Origin: an uncultured Clostridia bacterium
GTDB taxonomy: Bacteria; Bacillota; Clostridia; TANB77; CAG-508
Direction: 5' to 3'
Length of the DNA: 64,000 nt
Assembly: GCA_948678575.1 (NCBI GenBank)
Contig: CAPPGO010000001.1
Span: forward strand, 62,001 to 126,000
Each line of letters starts with the position of its first letter. Position 1 is the stretch's first letter. The position numbers and the translations under genes are program-made. Shown piece after piece: positions 6,730-15,798 of this stretch. A model generated the notes under the pieces. It was not told the DNA's origin. It saw only the letters and a list, made by a program, of their open reading frames with translations, and did not search any database.

Positions 6730-8153
6730 TGCAAATTAAAAATATAGAAAATATGCCTATTTCTTCAATTTTGAAAAATAACTTATACTTAAATGGAATA
6801 ATTGTATCTGATAAGCTTTTTGAAAAATTAAAAAGCTCACAGTATAAAGGTTATACTACAACAACTGGTATTTTTATGAAATTAGGTGCTACTTTATCTA
6901 GACAAGAATTTGAAAAACAAAAAAGAGATAATACAAGGGACACATTATTATCTGAAATTCCAGAAAACTTGTCTTATGAAGATTACTTAAAAATTAGAGA
7001 ATACACTACTGTTAGACTACGAAAAGCTTCTTCAATAGACTATGAACATTTAAAAGATAGCACATATTTTATACTTGATACTGATAAATCTGGAAATTTA
7101 CATATAATTGGTCAATATAGCTATGCAAATAATATATATCCTATAAAAATAGAAGACTGTGGTATTTTTAAGCAAAATAATTACAAAGATAATGATGTTG
7201 CTTTACAAGCTGGTGGAATTAGATTAAGAACTAGTATATGTGGAAGTAACTGTATAAGTGGATGTAAATTCTGTGATTTTGGAAAAGGTCCTGAATATTA
7301 TAAAGAAAGTTTTCTCAATAATGATAGAAAACAAAATCTTATCAATTCAATACAGCAATCAGCTTCAACTGGAAATGTTCATGCTTTCTTTATTACAGGT
7401 GGAAATCCTAATTTATCAGACATGCACACTTGGACAGAATTTGTAAAAAGTAATATAGATGCTTTTAAACAAGTGGTTCCAAATGGCACTGTTGATGTAA
7501 TGCTAACTCCACGAGGTTTTGATAGATATGTATATGATGATACAACTAGATATGACGAATACAAAAAATATTTAGAATATTTAAAATCTATTGGTATTAC
7601 TACAATTTCCCCTAATATGGAATTATGGAATCAAACAGAACTAGACCAATTTTGTTCTGTTAATGATACAGGCTTGAATATTGGTGCTAATAAATCTGAA
7701 ATAGGTCATGATGGATATTTAGATTTTATTAAAGCTGGAATTGAAGTATTTGGAAAATACAATGTACGTACTTCATTAATCGCTGGTTTAAATTCTACTG
7801 AAAGTATGAAACAAGCTATAAAAACACTAACACCATTAGGATGTTGCTTAGTTATTTCACCTTTTAAAGCTCCAACTGAAAAATTTAATCAATTTATACC
7901 AAGTGAGCAAGATTTAATAGAATTAAGTAATTATTTAAAATCAGAAACAGATGCTTTTTTAAGCTCACTACCAACCGATATAGCTCAATCTTATAGAACA
8001 AATATTAGTAATTCATTAAATGCTCATAATGGTCACAATACTGCAAATTTATGTTGCGGACAAAACTTAGATATAATTGAATTATCTGCACTATCATTAG
8101 GAAAAGATAGTCATATTATTAGTAACATATCAGTTGATGAAAGAATAAAATAA
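6729..8153 (+). CDS. Radical SAM protein of unknown function
   Basis: A 474-residue protein. The cluster-binding motif C-x3-C-x2-C is at residues 175, 179 and 182 (CISGCKFC), with another Cys at 171. A glycine-rich SAM-binding motif (FITGGNP) follows near 221. An N-terminal domain of ~160 residues precedes the barrel. A C-terminal CCGQ motif near 437 may bind metal or substrate. It overlaps the ribbon-helix-helix gene by one base, and a ribosome site (AGGAG, 6715-6719) lies inside that gene. I do not recognise the reaction. The barrel arrangement is generally like biotin-synthase-type or lyase-type members. There is no obvious precursor peptide nearby except the small upstream protein. Confidence 0.8.
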   Translation: MQIKNIENMPISSILKNNLYLNGIIVSDKLFEKLKSSQYKGYTTTTGIFMKLGATLSRQEFEKQKRDNTRDTLLSEIPENLSYEDYLKIREYTTVRLRKASSIDYEHLKDSTYFILDTDKSGNLHIIGQYSYANNIYPIKIEDCGIFKQNNYKDNDVALQAGGIRLRTSICGSNCISGCKFCDFGKGPEYYKESFLNNDRKQNLINSIQQSASTGNVHAFFITGGNPNLSDMHTWTEFVKSNIDAFKQVVPNGTVDVMLTPRGFDRYVYDDTTRYDEYKKYLEYLKSIGITTISPNMELWNQTELDQFCSVNDTGLNIGANKSEIGHDGYLDFIKAGIEVFGKYNVRTSLIAGLNSTESMKQAIKTLTPLGCCLVISPFKAPTEKFNQFIPSEQDLIELSNYLKSETDAFLSSLPTDIAQSYRTNISNSLNAHNGHNTANLCCGQNLDIIELSALSLGKDSHIISNISVDERIK

Positions 8154-8179
8154 AAGAATCACCCAAAAGGGATTCTTTT
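8153..8179. terminator. Terminator between convergent genes
   Basis: AAAGAATCACCC, an AAAA loop, then GGGATTCTTT followed by TT. It serves the radical-SAM gene on the plus strand and, read in reverse, the membrane protein gene on the minus strand. Confidence 0.75.
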
Positions 8180-8183
8180 TAGT

Positions 8184-9053
8184 TTATTTTTCCTCTTCTT
8201 TCAATTCATTAAGTTTCTTTACAACTTTGTCTGGAATAGGTCTTTTACCTTTTGTTGGAACGAAATTTGAAATAAATTTATCATTTCTATTTGTTTTCAA
8301 ATATATAAATCCTATTACACTAAATACTGCTGCACCTATAAAGTTTACAAATAAATCTTTCATTGTATCTGTAATACCAATATCTAAATATCCACCTTCT
8401 ATCACAGCAAGTGATTTTCCATCTTTATCATACATAACTGTTTTATCTATATCTTTTACTACAATTGCATTATTGCTTCTTGTTTTATCTAATTCAACTG
8501 TTGATATTTGTGGTATTATTCTGTCTTTTTGCATATCTGTTAGCAAAATTTGATCTGCACTATATTCAAAAAATTCCCATAATACACCTATTGTCATTGA
8601 AAAACAAAAAGCTACTAAACACAAATACATTGGACTTAAATTAAAACTATCACTTGTTTTATTTAATAAGTTGATTAATGAAAATCCAACTGCTGCACAC
8701 AAAAATCCATTTAATGTATGAAGTACTGTATCCCAATATGGAATTACCATATAAAAATTATTTATTTCTCCTAATATTTCAGCTGAAAATATAAATAAAT
8801 ATATTATAATCTCCAAGGTATTTGGTAATGTAATATCCAAAGTATGCTGAATTATTGAAGGCAAAATAAATAAAGCTAATGATAACAAACATAAAAAAGC
8901 ATTTCCAATATCTCCATGCAATATTTGCATAATCATACAAAATATTACCAAAGCTCTTAGAATAAGATAAACTAATAAGGAACTACGCTTTGTTTCTTTA
9001 TATGTATCTGCAATAATATCTTTCCACTTATATTTCTTCTTCTTTTCTTTCAT
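8184..9053 (-). CDS. Integral membrane protein, YjdF/DUF2238-like
   Basis: About 289 residues with roughly six membrane segments, most between residues 25 and 160, plus one near 240-260. WDTVLHTLNGFLCAAVGFSL and GVLWEFFEYSADQ are typical of the YjdF/DUF2238 family of membrane-spanning proteins with conserved acidic and His residues. The start at 9053 has GGAG six bases upstream; a start at 9065 would overlap the preceding stop but lacks a site. It is the last gene of the thyA operon. Its function is unknown; the conserved Asp, His and Glu in membrane segments suggest ion or metal binding. Confidence 0.75.
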   Translation of the reverse strand: MKEKKKKYKWKDIIADTYKETKRSSLLVYLILRALVIFCMIMQILHGDIGNAFLCLLSLALFILPSIIQHTLDITLPNTLEIIIYLFIFSAEILGEINNFYMVIPYWDTVLHTLNGFLCAAVGFSLINLLNKTSDSFNLSPMYLCLVAFCFSMTIGVLWEFFEYSADQILLTDMQKDRIIPQISTVELDKTRSNNAIVVKDIDKTVMYDKDGKSLAVIEGGYLDIGITDTMKDLFVNFIGAAVFSVIGFIYLKTNRNDKFISNFVPTKGKRPIPDKVVKKLNELKEEEK

Positions 9054-9064
9054 AATCTTCTCCA

Positions 9065-9439
9065 TTACAAATTTTCAATATATACTGTACAATTATCTTC
9101 ATCTTTCAATTCATAAATTTTTCTTAAATTTACATCTGATACTATTTCTATAATATTTAATGGATGAGCTCCATTTTTACTATTATTTTTTTCAGTTCTT
9201 AAAATATATCCTTTGTTATCGAAAATCTTACATTCTTTTACTAATACATCAAAATTGCCACCATACTCATTTGATAAAATTTTTTCATCATCATCTAAAA
9301 CAATTTCTTTATCCAATTGTATATTCAAGGTTCCTAAAAACAATTTCATACCATATTTCTCTTGAAAAATTTTATTTACCTTATCTACCCAAAAACTGGC
9401 ATTACCAAATCCAGACTTTACTTTACCTTCTAATTTCAT
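9065..9439 (-). CDS. CTP-dependent riboflavin kinase-like protein (archaeal type)
   Basis: A 124-residue protein matching the family that makes FMN from riboflavin using CTP, better known in archaea. Seen directly: KVKSGFGNASFWV at the start, YGMKLFLGTLNIQLD near 30-43 (the family's PGTLNV motif), and HPLNIIEIVSDVNLR with the closing LKDEDNCTVYI. The length fits the family. It lies two bases after folA in the thyA-folA operon, a setting of folate and nucleotide metabolism. The nucleotide preference cannot be read from sequence. I am fairly sure of the family and less sure that it is catalytically active in this host. Confidence 0.75.
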   Translation of the reverse strand: MKLEGKVKSGFGNASFWVDKVNKIFQEKYGMKLFLGTLNIQLDKEIVLDDDEKILSNEYGGNFDVLVKECKIFDNKGYILRTEKNNSKNGAHPLNIIEIVSDVNLRKIYELKDEDNCTVYIENL

Positions 9440-9441
9440 CC

Positions 9442-9936
9442 TTACCTATCTTTTCTTTCATAAGTTATATAATCATAATCATAAGGATTTTCTTCATTAT
9501 ATACACCTTTAATTTTCTCAACAACTTTCCACTCTTTTTCATCAAATTGTGGAAAATATGCATCTCCATCAAAATCCTCATTTATTCTTGTAATATACAT
9601 TCTATTAACTTTATCTAATAAAAGACTATATATAGTTGCTCCACCAATAACAAAATTTTCTTCTTCATCTTGAATATATTTATCTAATTCTGAAATATCG
9701 CTAATAACTTCAACTCTTTCATCATCAATTTGTAAATTTCCACTTTTACATAATACAATATGCTTTCTTTTGGGAAGTATTCTTCCTAATGATTCAAAAG
9801 TTTTTCTGCCCATTATAATTGTTTTTCCACTGGTTAATTGTTTGAAGCGTTTCAAATCATCTGGCAAATGCCAAATTAAAGTATTATCTTTTCCTATAAC
9901 ATTATTTTTCGCAACTGCAACTATTAAACTTAACAT
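9442..9936 (-). CDS. folA: Dihydrofolate reductase
   Basis: 164 residues, full length. It reduces dihydrofolate to tetrahydrofolate with NADPH in the cytoplasm, regenerating the folate oxidised by ThyA. Seen: SLIVAVAKNNVIGKDNTLIWHLPDDLKRFK, where the WHLPDDL stretch carries the catalytic Asp; GKTIIMGRKTFESLG for NADPH binding; FVIGGATIY near 107. It starts nine bases after thyA with AAGGAG in front, so the two are co-transcribed. Confidence 0.95.
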   Translation of the reverse strand: MLSLIVAVAKNNVIGKDNTLIWHLPDDLKRFKQLTSGKTIIMGRKTFESLGRILPKRKHIVLCKSGNLQIDDERVEVISDISELDKYIQDEEENFVIGGATIYSLLLDKVNRMYITRINEDFDGDAYFPQFDEKEWKVVEKIKGVYNEENPYDYDYITYERKDR

Positions 9937-9945
9937 CTTTTCTCC

Positions 9946-10803
9946 TTATATAGCAACTGGTATTTTACCAAGTTTCATTTCTTTATTATAATCATATCCT
10001 TGTATTTCAAAATCTTCAACTTTAAATTCATAGAAATCTTTTGTAGGATTATTGATTATAAGTTTTGGAGATACATCTTTTGTTTCCCCAGCAATTAATT
10101 TTTCAACAAGTGGAATATGTCTATCATAAATATGACAATCTCCAATATTGTGAGTTAATGTTCCAACTTCTAACCCTGCTACTTGTGCAAACATATGTGT
10201 AAGTGCTGCATATTGCATTGTATTCCAGCCATTTGCTGCAAGCATATCTTGTGAACGCTGATTTAATATTAAATGAAGTTTTCCTTCTTTTACTAACCAT
10301 TGTGTTCCAAATGCACATGGTTCTAAATTCATATCTTTTAATTCATCATGACAAAATATATTAGTCATAATTCTTCTGCTTGATGGATCATTTTTTAATA
10401 AATATAAAACATAATCTACTTGATCCATTTCTTTTATTCCATCTTTTGTTTTAAATTCATATTTTCTAGCCATTTGATAACCGTAAGCTTTACCTATTGT
10501 TCCATCTTCTCCTGCCCATTGATCCCAAATATGTGAATTCAAATCTTCAATTTTATTTGATTTTTTTTGCCATATCCATAATAATTCATCTATTGCTCTT
10601 TTTATAGCTCCCGAATTATTACGAAGTGTTATCATTGGGAATTCTTTTGAAAGATCATATTTATTGCTAACTCCAACTATTGAATAATAATTTGCTTCTG
10701 TTCCGTCTTCCCATTTTGTTCTTACATTAGTCCCTTTTGAAGAATATCCATTTTTAATAATTTCTTTACATGTTTCTATAAAATTTCTATCTGCTTGTGT
10801 CAT
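9946..10803 (-). CDS. thyA: Thymidylate synthase
   Basis: 285 residues. It methylates dUMP to dTMP using methylene-tetrahydrofolate. The catalytic Cys is at about residue 164 in LEPCAFGTQW. QRSQDMLAANGWNTMQYA is the dUMP-binding region, with the Asn that selects uracil, and HIYDRHIPLVE closes the site. The Cys context (EPCAFGTQ) differs slightly from the usual PPCH, as in some Firmicute enzymes. First gene of the operon thyA-folA-riboflavin kinase-membrane protein; GAGGAG lies in front of the ATG. Confidence 0.95.
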   Translation of the reverse strand: MTQADRNFIETCKEIIKNGYSSKGTNVRTKWEDGTEANYYSIVGVSNKYDLSKEFPMITLRNNSGAIKRAIDELLWIWQKKSNKIEDLNSHIWDQWAGEDGTIGKAYGYQMARKYEFKTKDGIKEMDQVDYVLYLLKNDPSSRRIMTNIFCHDELKDMNLEPCAFGTQWLVKEGKLHLILNQRSQDMLAANGWNTMQYAALTHMFAQVAGLEVGTLTHNIGDCHIYDRHIPLVEKLIAGETKDVSPKLIINNPTKDFYEFKVEDFEIQGYDYNKEMKLGKIPVAI

Positions 10804-10848
10804 TTGTTTTCTCCTCTTTATTTATAATATATATTTATTTTTAACAAA

Positions 10849-10878
10849 AAAGGAAAAAGCACATACTCTTTTTCCTTT
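10849..10878 (-). terminator. Terminator of the 10909-11862 gene
   Basis: AAAGGAAAAAG (10849-10859) pairs with CTTTTTCCTTT (10868-10878). On the minus strand it is followed by TTTTTTG. It separates the unknown gene from thyA. Confidence 0.75.
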
Positions 10879-10908
10879 CTTCTCCTTAGTAATTTATGTT
10901 ATATATTC

Positions 10909-11862
10909 TTAGTTTCCTCTACCCTCTGGAAGCGCTGGGTAATCTAAAACTACTTTTATTTGCATTATGTATCTTACTGCTCTTACCAATTTACTATTTT
11001 TAATTCTACTCCATAATGTTGGTTTTTCCTCAAATCTTGTTTCTTCAAAATATAATTCATCTTCTGTATCTTCCGGAGTAGTTTCAGCAGCTACAACATT
11101 TTCTAATACTGCATTTACAGGTTTTTCTTCTACTACTGGTTTAACTTCTTCAACTTTATTAACTTCTTTTGCTTCTTCAATAATAGAATTTACTGGTGCT
11201 GATTCTTTTACATCTTCAAAATCTTCTATTGGTGCAGGAATATATTTCAATGCCTCAGCTATTTCAATTCCAATATAGCTTAAAGCTTTTGATCTATCTT
11301 CTATTCTTTCCATATCGATTTCAATATGTAAGTTTCCTTCAAGATTTCCAACCTTAGCATCTATTAATTTAACAGCAGATTTATATTCTTCTGATTCTTT
11401 ATCTTTTGTTTTACCAATAATGTTTAATGCTTCTATAACATCTGCTGGATATTTATTTTCTATTTTAGTAACAATCTCTTTCCAGTTTTTAGCCCTAGCT
11501 TTTACAGCATTTCCAACTTCACGAAGTACACTTGCAAGTTTAATATTTTTCTCTCTTTTTCTGATTAGTTCTTCTATGCTTTTTGTATTTTCTTCAAATT
11601 GATTTGTAGCATATTCAACTAAATCATAAGCTGCTTTATATACACTTTTTGGAAAATTCTTTTTCTTTGGATATTCAATTAAGTATGTTTTAACAGACTC
11701 AACTAAATCTTTAAAATAAGAATCATCATCAAGTTGTACTATTTGCTTCTTGCTGTTTGGATTTATTAACTTTTGTATCTTATCTATATTAGACAAGATT
11801 TTTTCTTCCGTGATTACCATCTTCACGTTTACTATGCCTGATTTGCGAAAAAATAATGACAT
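10909..11862 (-). CDS. Conserved hypothetical, helical cytoplasmic protein
   Basis: About 317 residues, mostly charged alpha helix with no membrane segment. Residues ~1-215 are helical (for example ELIRKREKNIKLASVLREVGNAVKARAKNW). A Glu/Val/Pro-rich linker follows (about 215-275), and the C-terminal tail is basic and hydrophobic (LWSRIKNSKLVRAVRYIMQIKVV), which might touch the membrane. I do not recognise the family. The ATG at 11862 is chosen because AGGAGG lies ten bases upstream; the ATG at 11871 is only one base from that site. It is a single-gene transcript with its own promoter and terminator. Confidence 0.75.
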   Translation of the reverse strand: MSLFFRKSGIVNVKMVITEEKILSNIDKIQKLINPNSKKQIVQLDDDSYFKDLVESVKTYLIEYPKKKNFPKSVYKAAYDLVEYATNQFEENTKSIEELIRKREKNIKLASVLREVGNAVKARAKNWKEIVTKIENKYPADVIEALNIIGKTKDKESEEYKSAVKLIDAKVGNLEGNLHIEIDMERIEDRSKALSYIGIEIAEALKYIPAPIEDFEDVKESAPVNSIIEEAKEVNKVEEVKPVVEEKPVNAVLENVVAAETTPEDTEDELYFEETRFEEKPTLWSRIKNSKLVRAVRYIMQIKVVLDYPALPEGRGN

Positions 11863-11906
11863 TGTAAACATACCTCCTCTGTAACTATCTTACTAATACT
11901 AGATTT

Positions 11907-11935
11907 ATTATACATTTATTTTTCCCCTAGGGCAA
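11907..11935 (-). promoter_or_regulatory. Promoter of the 10909-11862 gene
   Basis: Minus strand: TTGCCC (11930-11935), 17 bp, TATAAT (11907-11912), about 45 bp before the start codon. Confidence 0.65.
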
Positions 11936-12018
11936 GTGGTTTTCGACAAAAATGTATTTCATTTTTGTTACATTTACCATTATTATGTAACATTTTGTTA
12001 AAATATTGTAATGTATGA

Positions 12019-12047
12019 AAAAAGTTCCAAATAACATGGAACTTTTT
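12019..12047. terminator. Terminator of the BlaI/M56 operon
   Basis: AAAAAGTTCCA pairs with TGGAACTTTTT around a seven-base loop, 15 bp after the M56 gene stop. It is symmetrical with A and T runs, so it could act in both directions. Confidence 0.8.
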
Positions 12048-12061
12048 ATCTATTCAATTGT

Positions 12062-13576
12062 TTATTTGTATATATATTGTTGAGGATCAACTACTTCATC
12101 ATTTACAATAACCTCAATATGCAAATGTGGACCTGTTGAATTTCCTGTTGAACCTACCTGTGCAATAATATCTCCTTGTTTTACTATATCTCCCACTTTT
12201 GTATTAAGTTTTAAGCAATGTGAATAAGAAGTTTTTACAGAATTACTATGCTCTATAACTATCATATTTCCATTTTCGCCATTATATTCTGAAAAAATAA
12301 CTTTTCCATCTGCTACTGCTTTTATATCTGTTCCTGACAAAGTTGCTACATCTATACCATTATGATGTACTCTATTAAAGCTTGTTGCACCAAATCTTGA
12401 TACTATTGTTCCTTCAATAGGATTTATAAATCCTATATCTATAACACTATCATCAACTGGCACTAATTTAGGCTCTTCTTCTATATTATTTTCAACAAGC
12501 TTTTCTGAGTTCTCATTTTGAGATTCTAAATCTATGTCTTGTGAAGAACTTACATTATTTTCTTCTACGGTTGCTATATTAACATTTGGTACAAACATTG
12601 TTAGTAATAGAGATATTATTACTAAACTAATTAAAATTCCACCAATTACTACACTTTTCTTTTTTGCTTTTTCATTAACTATATTAGCAAATCTATCCAT
12701 TATATTCCTCCTTGAACTCGAAAAATTCATTATAAATTTATTTTTATTACTTCTACTATTTTCTATTTGATTTAATAAAATATTTCCATAATACACTCTG
12801 GTATCCATATTTTCTTTTTCTAAAATATTGTAGTCACAATTTAACTCCAATATCTCATCTGCCTGATGTGTAAAGAAATATACTATTGGATTAAACCAAT
12901 ATATACAATTTAATAAAAGTAAAATAAATTTATATTCAATATCTTTATTTTTTATATGAAATATTTCATGCTTAATCATATATTTACAATCCTTAATCAG
13001 GATTTTATTAACTGGGAATATTATTTTCTTTCTGAAAATCCCCACTGTACTAGGAGTTGTTATATTAGGAGAAAAAACATATTTAATGTTTCCTTTTATA
13101 TTCATTTCATTTTTTATTTTATTTATAACATTATTAATCTCTTGATTTTCAATAACTTGTGATTTTAATTTATGTATATAAATTTTATATGCAATCAAAT
13201 AATAAGCAAACATCAATATTGATATATTCATCCAAATAGTTGGTACATAATTATAAATTTTAGAAATTACATCATTCTCTATTTCAATATTTTTATTGTA
13301 TATTGGCTCAATATTATTAACCTCTTCTTGCACTTCTATTATATTAAAATCATTATATACATAACTATTTTCCATATTTTTTCTTATCTTAATTTTCAAA
13401 TTAAATATAGGTAAAATTAAAATTATACAAATTACCAAAAACATTCTATATATATGTTTTATATTATATTTATTTTTATTTTTAGCTAAATAAATTAGAA
13501 ATGGTAAAATGCAGACACTAACTATACTTCCTAATATAAATACATTTTGAAAAACTCTATCTAACAAATTATACAT
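12062..13576 (-). CDS. BlaR1/MecR1-type M56 metallopeptidase fused to an M23 peptidase domain
   Basis: About 504 residues. Membrane segments lie near 12-30, 45-60, 115-133 and 308-328. The M56 zinc motif HEIFH is near residue 202, with the third ligand region ELNCDY near 245. After the last membrane segment comes an acidic Asn/Glu linker, then an outer M23 (lysostaphin-type) domain. Its zinc residues lie in HHNGIDVA (~405) and the closing TGPHLHIEV (~480). Classic sensors of this kind carry a penicillin-binding domain outside; here a wall-peptide hydrolase fold replaces it. It overlaps the BlaI repressor gene, so it should cleave or inactivate that repressor. The ATG at 13576 is preferred over a GTG three bases earlier. 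Confidence 0.85.
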   Translation of the reverse strand: MYNLLDRVFQNVFILGSIVSVCILPFLIYLAKNKNKYNIKHIYRMFLVICIILILPIFNLKIKIRKNMENSYVYNDFNIIEVQEEVNNIEPIYNKNIEIENDVISKIYNYVPTIWMNISILMFAYYLIAYKIYIHKLKSQVIENQEINNVINKIKNEMNIKGNIKYVFSPNITTPSTVGIFRKKIIFPVNKILIKDCKYMIKHEIFHIKNKDIEYKFILLLLNCIYWFNPIVYFFTHQADEILELNCDYNILEKENMDTRVYYGNILLNQIENSRSNKNKFIMNFSSSRRNIMDRFANIVNEKAKKKSVVIGGILISLVIISLLLTMFVPNVNIATVEENNVSSSQDIDLESQNENSEKLVENNIEEEPKLVPVDDSVIDIGFINPIEGTIVSRFGATSFNRVHHNGIDVATLSGTDIKAVADGKVIFSEYNGENGNMIVIEHSNSVKTSYSHCLKLNTKVGDIVKQGDIIAQVGSTGNSTGPHLHIEVIVNDEVVDPQQYIYK

Positions 13577-13949
13577 CACCTCTATTTAACATTTTTCTTA
13601 TCTCTTTAATATCTTCTTCAGTTAAAGTATTCTCATCTTCTAACAAAGAAGCTATAAGCTTTTTACCAGAATTGTTAAACATCTTTTTTAGGAAATTTTT
13701 AGTTTCAAATTGAGTATATTCCCCTTCTGCTATTAATGATGAATAATAATTATATCTACCTATTTTTTCATTTTTTAAAAAACCTTTTTCCGTTAATCTT
13801 CCTAAAATAATTTGCAAGGTTGAAAGCTTCCAATTAGTATCTTTTAAATTCGATAAAATTTCTCCAGTAGACATTTTCTCACCCTTCTCCCATATTACCA
13901 TCATAACTTTTAACTCTGAATCTGGTAAACTTTTTAGTAAATTTTCCAT
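13569..13949 (-). CDS. BlaI/MecI-family transcriptional repressor
   Basis: A 126-residue winged-helix repressor. LPDSELKVMMVIWEKGEKMSTGEI is the standard N-terminal helix-turn-helix of the family, and KLSTLQIILGRLTEKGFLKNEKIGRYNYYS is the recognition helix and wing. The C-terminal half (about 85-126) dimerises and would hold the protease site. AAGGAGG lies in front of the ATG. Its 3' end overlaps the sensor-protease gene by 8 bp. It likely represses its own promoter through the ACAGACA-type sites at 13969-14010. Confidence 0.9.
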   Translation of the reverse strand: MENLLKSLPDSELKVMMVIWEKGEKMSTGEILSNLKDTNWKLSTLQIILGRLTEKGFLKNEKIGRYNYYSSLIAEGEYTQFETKNFLKKMFNNSGKKLIASLLEDENTLTEEDIKEIRKMLNRGDV

Positions 13950-13968
13950 ATAACACCTCCTTATACCG

Positions 13969-14013
13969 ACATATGTCTGTTTATATTATTACACATACAC
14001 TTGTCTGTGTCAA
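13969..14013 (-). promoter_or_regulatory. blaI promoter with two operator repeats
   Basis: Minus strand: TTGACA (14008-14013), 17 bp, AATAAT (13985-13990). Two copies of ACAGACA(A/T)(A/G)TGT lie here: ACAGACAAGTGT inside the promoter spacer and ACAGACATATGT (13969-13980) just past the -10 box. GACATATGTC is itself a palindrome. This is the expected layout for BlaI self-repression. Confidence 0.75.
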
Positions 14014-14032
14014 TATTTTTTTCAAAAAAACA

Positions 14033-14051
14033 CCTCCACTTTTGGTGGAGG
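14033..14051 (-). terminator. Terminator of the TetR/acyl-CoA ligase operon
   Basis: CCTCCAC (14033-14039) pairs with GTGGAGG (14045-14051). On the minus strand it is followed by TGTTTTTTT. It sits eight bases past the ligase stop. Confidence 0.85.
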
Positions 14052-14058
14052 ATATAAA

Positions 14059-15795
14059 TTATTTAATTGTCTTAATTTCTTCAAATCTTTTTACTTTCTG
14101 TGTAGTTGTTTTTATAAGCTCTTTATCTGTAATATATAACTCTTTTATATATTTATATGTAGGCATTTTCTTATTGATTAATTTAACATCTGCCCAAAGC
14201 TTTTTCTTTATTTCTTCTACATCTTCAAGTCCAAATTTTTCTTTCATTTCATCTGGATCATAAACTATTTTTGCTGAAAGTTTTAAATCTTTATCATCAT
14301 CTATTTCTGGTTTTCCAAATACAAAACTTTCTTTAACTCCTTCAATTTTATTTATTAAAGTTTCAATTTCCTCTGGATAAACATTTTTTCCATTTTTTAG
14401 TACAATTACATTTTTCTTTCTACCTGTTATAAAAATATAATCATCTTTATCAAAATATGCCAAATCCCCAGTATGTAACCAACCATCAACTATTGTTTCT
14501 TTTGTTGCCTCTTCATTTTGATAATATCCAAGCATTACAGTTGGTCCTTTAACTGCAAGCTCTCCAATTCCTTGTTCATTAGGATCTACTATTTTACCTT
14601 CTAAGCTTGGGAATAATTTTCCAATTGAACCTATTCTAGTACAGCTTTTATGCTCTGATGCAATAACTGGTGACGCTTCTGTTAAACCATATCCTTGATA
14701 AGTATCTATACCCAACTCATTTAGTCCTTTTTCAAGTTCTGGGTCAAAAGCAGCTGCCCCTGAAACAAATAATCTTAAATTTCCACCTAAGCTTTCATGT
14801 ATTTCTTTAAAAATTTGTCTTCTTTTATCTATTCCAAATTTTCTTAATATATTACTAATCTTTACACCTATTTTTATAGCTTTTGTTTTACCCTTTTTTT
14901 CAACAGATTGCATTACTTTTTTATACATACTCTCAAAAAGTAATGGAACAGAAATCATTACACTTATTTTATATTCTCTAATATTATCTGCAATATGTCT
15001 AATTCCTTCACAATATGCAATTGATGCACCAACTGACATCGGATATAAAAATCCAACTGTACTTTCAAAAGTATGATGTATTGGCAAGAAAGAAAGCATT
15101 GTATCTCCTACTCGAACATCAAATACTGATGTAATATCTTTAATATTTGCTACAATATTTGCATGTGACAACATAACTGCTTTTGATTTAGAAGTTGTAC
15201 CAGATGTAAATATCATAATTGCCATAGCATTATTATCAATTTCGGCATCTAAAAAACTTCTTGCACCATTTTTTATTAATCCTCTACCTAATTCTACAAG
15301 TTCGTTTTGAGAATATATTTTATCTTCTGTTTTGTCTGAATCCATTGAAATAAAATATTTAATTTTTCCTATATTTTCTTTCTTTACTTTTTCCATTATT
15401 TCATCATATTTAGAAGAATAAAATATTGCTTCTACTTCTGAACGCTCTATTGAACTTATTATTTCATTTTCTGGTAAAGATTTATCTAATGGAACTACCA
15501 CACCTGTACCATTTGCAATAGATAAATATGCTAATGCCCATTCATATCTATTTTCACTTATAACAGCTATTCTTTTATCTTTTAATCCTATACTAATTAA
15601 AGCTGTTCCTAAGGCATCAACTTTATCAGTAAATTCCTCATAATTTTCTGTTCTTAATTTTCCTGGAATTTCTGTTTTAAATTTAAAAGCAACTTCATTT
15701 GCATATTTCTCTTTTGAATTTTTCATCATTTCTTTTAAATTATTATAATCATCTACTTCATATAGTCTTTCGCTCTTTTTGTGTTTTCTATCCAT
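14059..15795 (-). CDS. AMP-forming acyl-CoA synthetase (long-chain fatty acid-CoA ligase-like)
   Basis: 578 residues, an adenylate-forming enzyme. It activates a carboxylic acid with ATP and transfers it to CoA. The P-loop is IFTSGTTSKSKAVMLSH (about 200). YQGYGLTEASPVIA lies near 360 (substrate and ATP), and GWLHTGDLAYFD with ITGRKKNVIVLKNGKNVYPEEIE forms the hinge and mobile C-terminal domain. This pattern is closest to FadD/long-chain enzymes. It lies three bases downstream of a TetR regulator, an arrangement typical of fatty-acid-responsive control. The chain length of the substrate is inferred, not seen. Confidence 0.88.
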   Translation of the reverse strand: MDRKHKKSERLYEVDDYNNLKEMMKNSKEKYANEVAFKFKTEIPGKLRTENYEEFTDKVDALGTALISIGLKDKRIAVISENRYEWALAYLSIANGTGVVVPLDKSLPENEIISSIERSEVEAIFYSSKYDEIMEKVKKENIGKIKYFISMDSDKTEDKIYSQNELVELGRGLIKNGARSFLDAEIDNNAMAIMIFTSGTTSKSKAVMLSHANIVANIKDITSVFDVRVGDTMLSFLPIHHTFESTVGFLYPMSVGASIAYCEGIRHIADNIREYKISVMISVPLLFESMYKKVMQSVEKKGKTKAIKIGVKISNILRKFGIDKRRQIFKEIHESLGGNLRLFVSGAAAFDPELEKGLNELGIDTYQGYGLTEASPVIASEHKSCTRIGSIGKLFPSLEGKIVDPNEQGIGELAVKGPTVMLGYYQNEEATKETIVDGWLHTGDLAYFDKDDYIFITGRKKNVIVLKNGKNVYPEEIETLINKIEGVKESFVFGKPEIDDDKDLKLSAKIVYDPDEMKEKFGLEDVEEIKKKLWADVKLINKKMPTYKYIKELYITDKELIKTTTQKVKRFEEIKTIK

Positions 15796-15798
15796 TTT

